Below are positions 63,787-64,000 of a stretch of 64,000 nucleotides of DNA, piece after piece; within the stretch, counting starts at the first letter, position 1; every line of letters begins with the position of its first letter. The DNA lies in contig NC_052668.1 in assembly GCF_016802725.1 (NCBI RefSeq), positions 12,221,001 through 12,285,000 on the forward strand. The letters are read 5' to 3'. Under the pieces are notes generated by a model. It had not been told where the DNA came from. It saw only the letters and a program-made list of their open reading frames with translations, and searched no databases. The position numbers were made by a program, and so were the translations under genes. Origin of the DNA: Solenopsis invicta. Its lineage: Eukaryota; Arthropoda; Insecta; Hymenoptera; Formicidae.

Positions 63787-64000
63787 TGAAAATATAACGG
63801 CAAGAAATGTATTTCACAGAATAATTCAGAGTCAGATAGATGTGTTAAATCTCTCTCTTTCCCTCACATCTAACAATAAGTGAAGAAATAATCAGAATGC
63901 GTAAGCATGACATATCATGATAAATTACATGAGTTACCGCACACCTACGTCTACTCACTGACTGCGCTTTCGTATTATTTCTACCGCACTGAGTTCCAAC

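Overview
The window is nuclear DNA from an animal, most likely an insect and plausibly a hymenopteran such as an ant. There are no operons or ribosome-binding sites. Introns are GT-AG, base composition swings between AT-rich blocks (about 6-8, 22-25, 43 and 46.5-47.5 kb) and CpG-rich blocks (about 18.4-20.2, 48-49.3 and 56.6-61.7 kb), CpG is not depleted, CT/GA microsatellites are common, and many short inverted-repeat elements are present. The species assignment is inference.

The window is gene-poor. One gene is assigned to a family with confidence: a four-exon FAM151/menorin-family gene on the + strand (10,364-13,937). Its 298-codon spliced frame is continuous, carries 14 N-glycosylation sequons and ends in a GPI-anchor-like hydrophobic tail. 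An upstream exon carrying the signal peptide appears to be missing from the model. A second + strand gene begins at 26,317 with a clear signal peptide. It encodes an unrecognised secreted protein rich in Arg, His, Tyr and acidic residues, and the large exon probably ends at a splice donor at 27,736, so the rest of the gene lies downstream and was not found. A third, weaker call is a 65-bp terminal exon on the minus strand (7,750-7,814) encoding a Gly/Tyr-rich C terminus with two cysteines.

The rest is intergenic or intronic DNA with many repeats: a tRNA-like SINE (about 21.8-22.0 kb), a TA-flanked inverted-repeat element (23.9-24.2 kb), a set of short elements sharing CAC-GAAAA-type termini (30.1, 36.6-37.6, 47.2, 62.6-63.4 and 63.5-63.8 kb, with fragments near 38.9 and 39.4 kb), a foldback structure (38.9-39.3 kb), and several two-copy dispersed repeats (4.9/16.8, 21.4/25.1, 24.3/46.8 and 52.3/53.0 kb). 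One pair gives a direct filled-site versus empty-site comparison (47,234-47,501). The long overlapping open frames in CpG-rich blocks look like composition effects. No convincing exon was found in the last 36 kb, which is either a gene desert or a long intron of the 26.3-kb gene.

No novel multi-gene system was identified. The best leads are the unrecognised secreted protein, the Gly/Tyr-rich terminal exon, the CAC-GAAAA element group and a pair of hammerhead-like CTGA...GARAC motifs.
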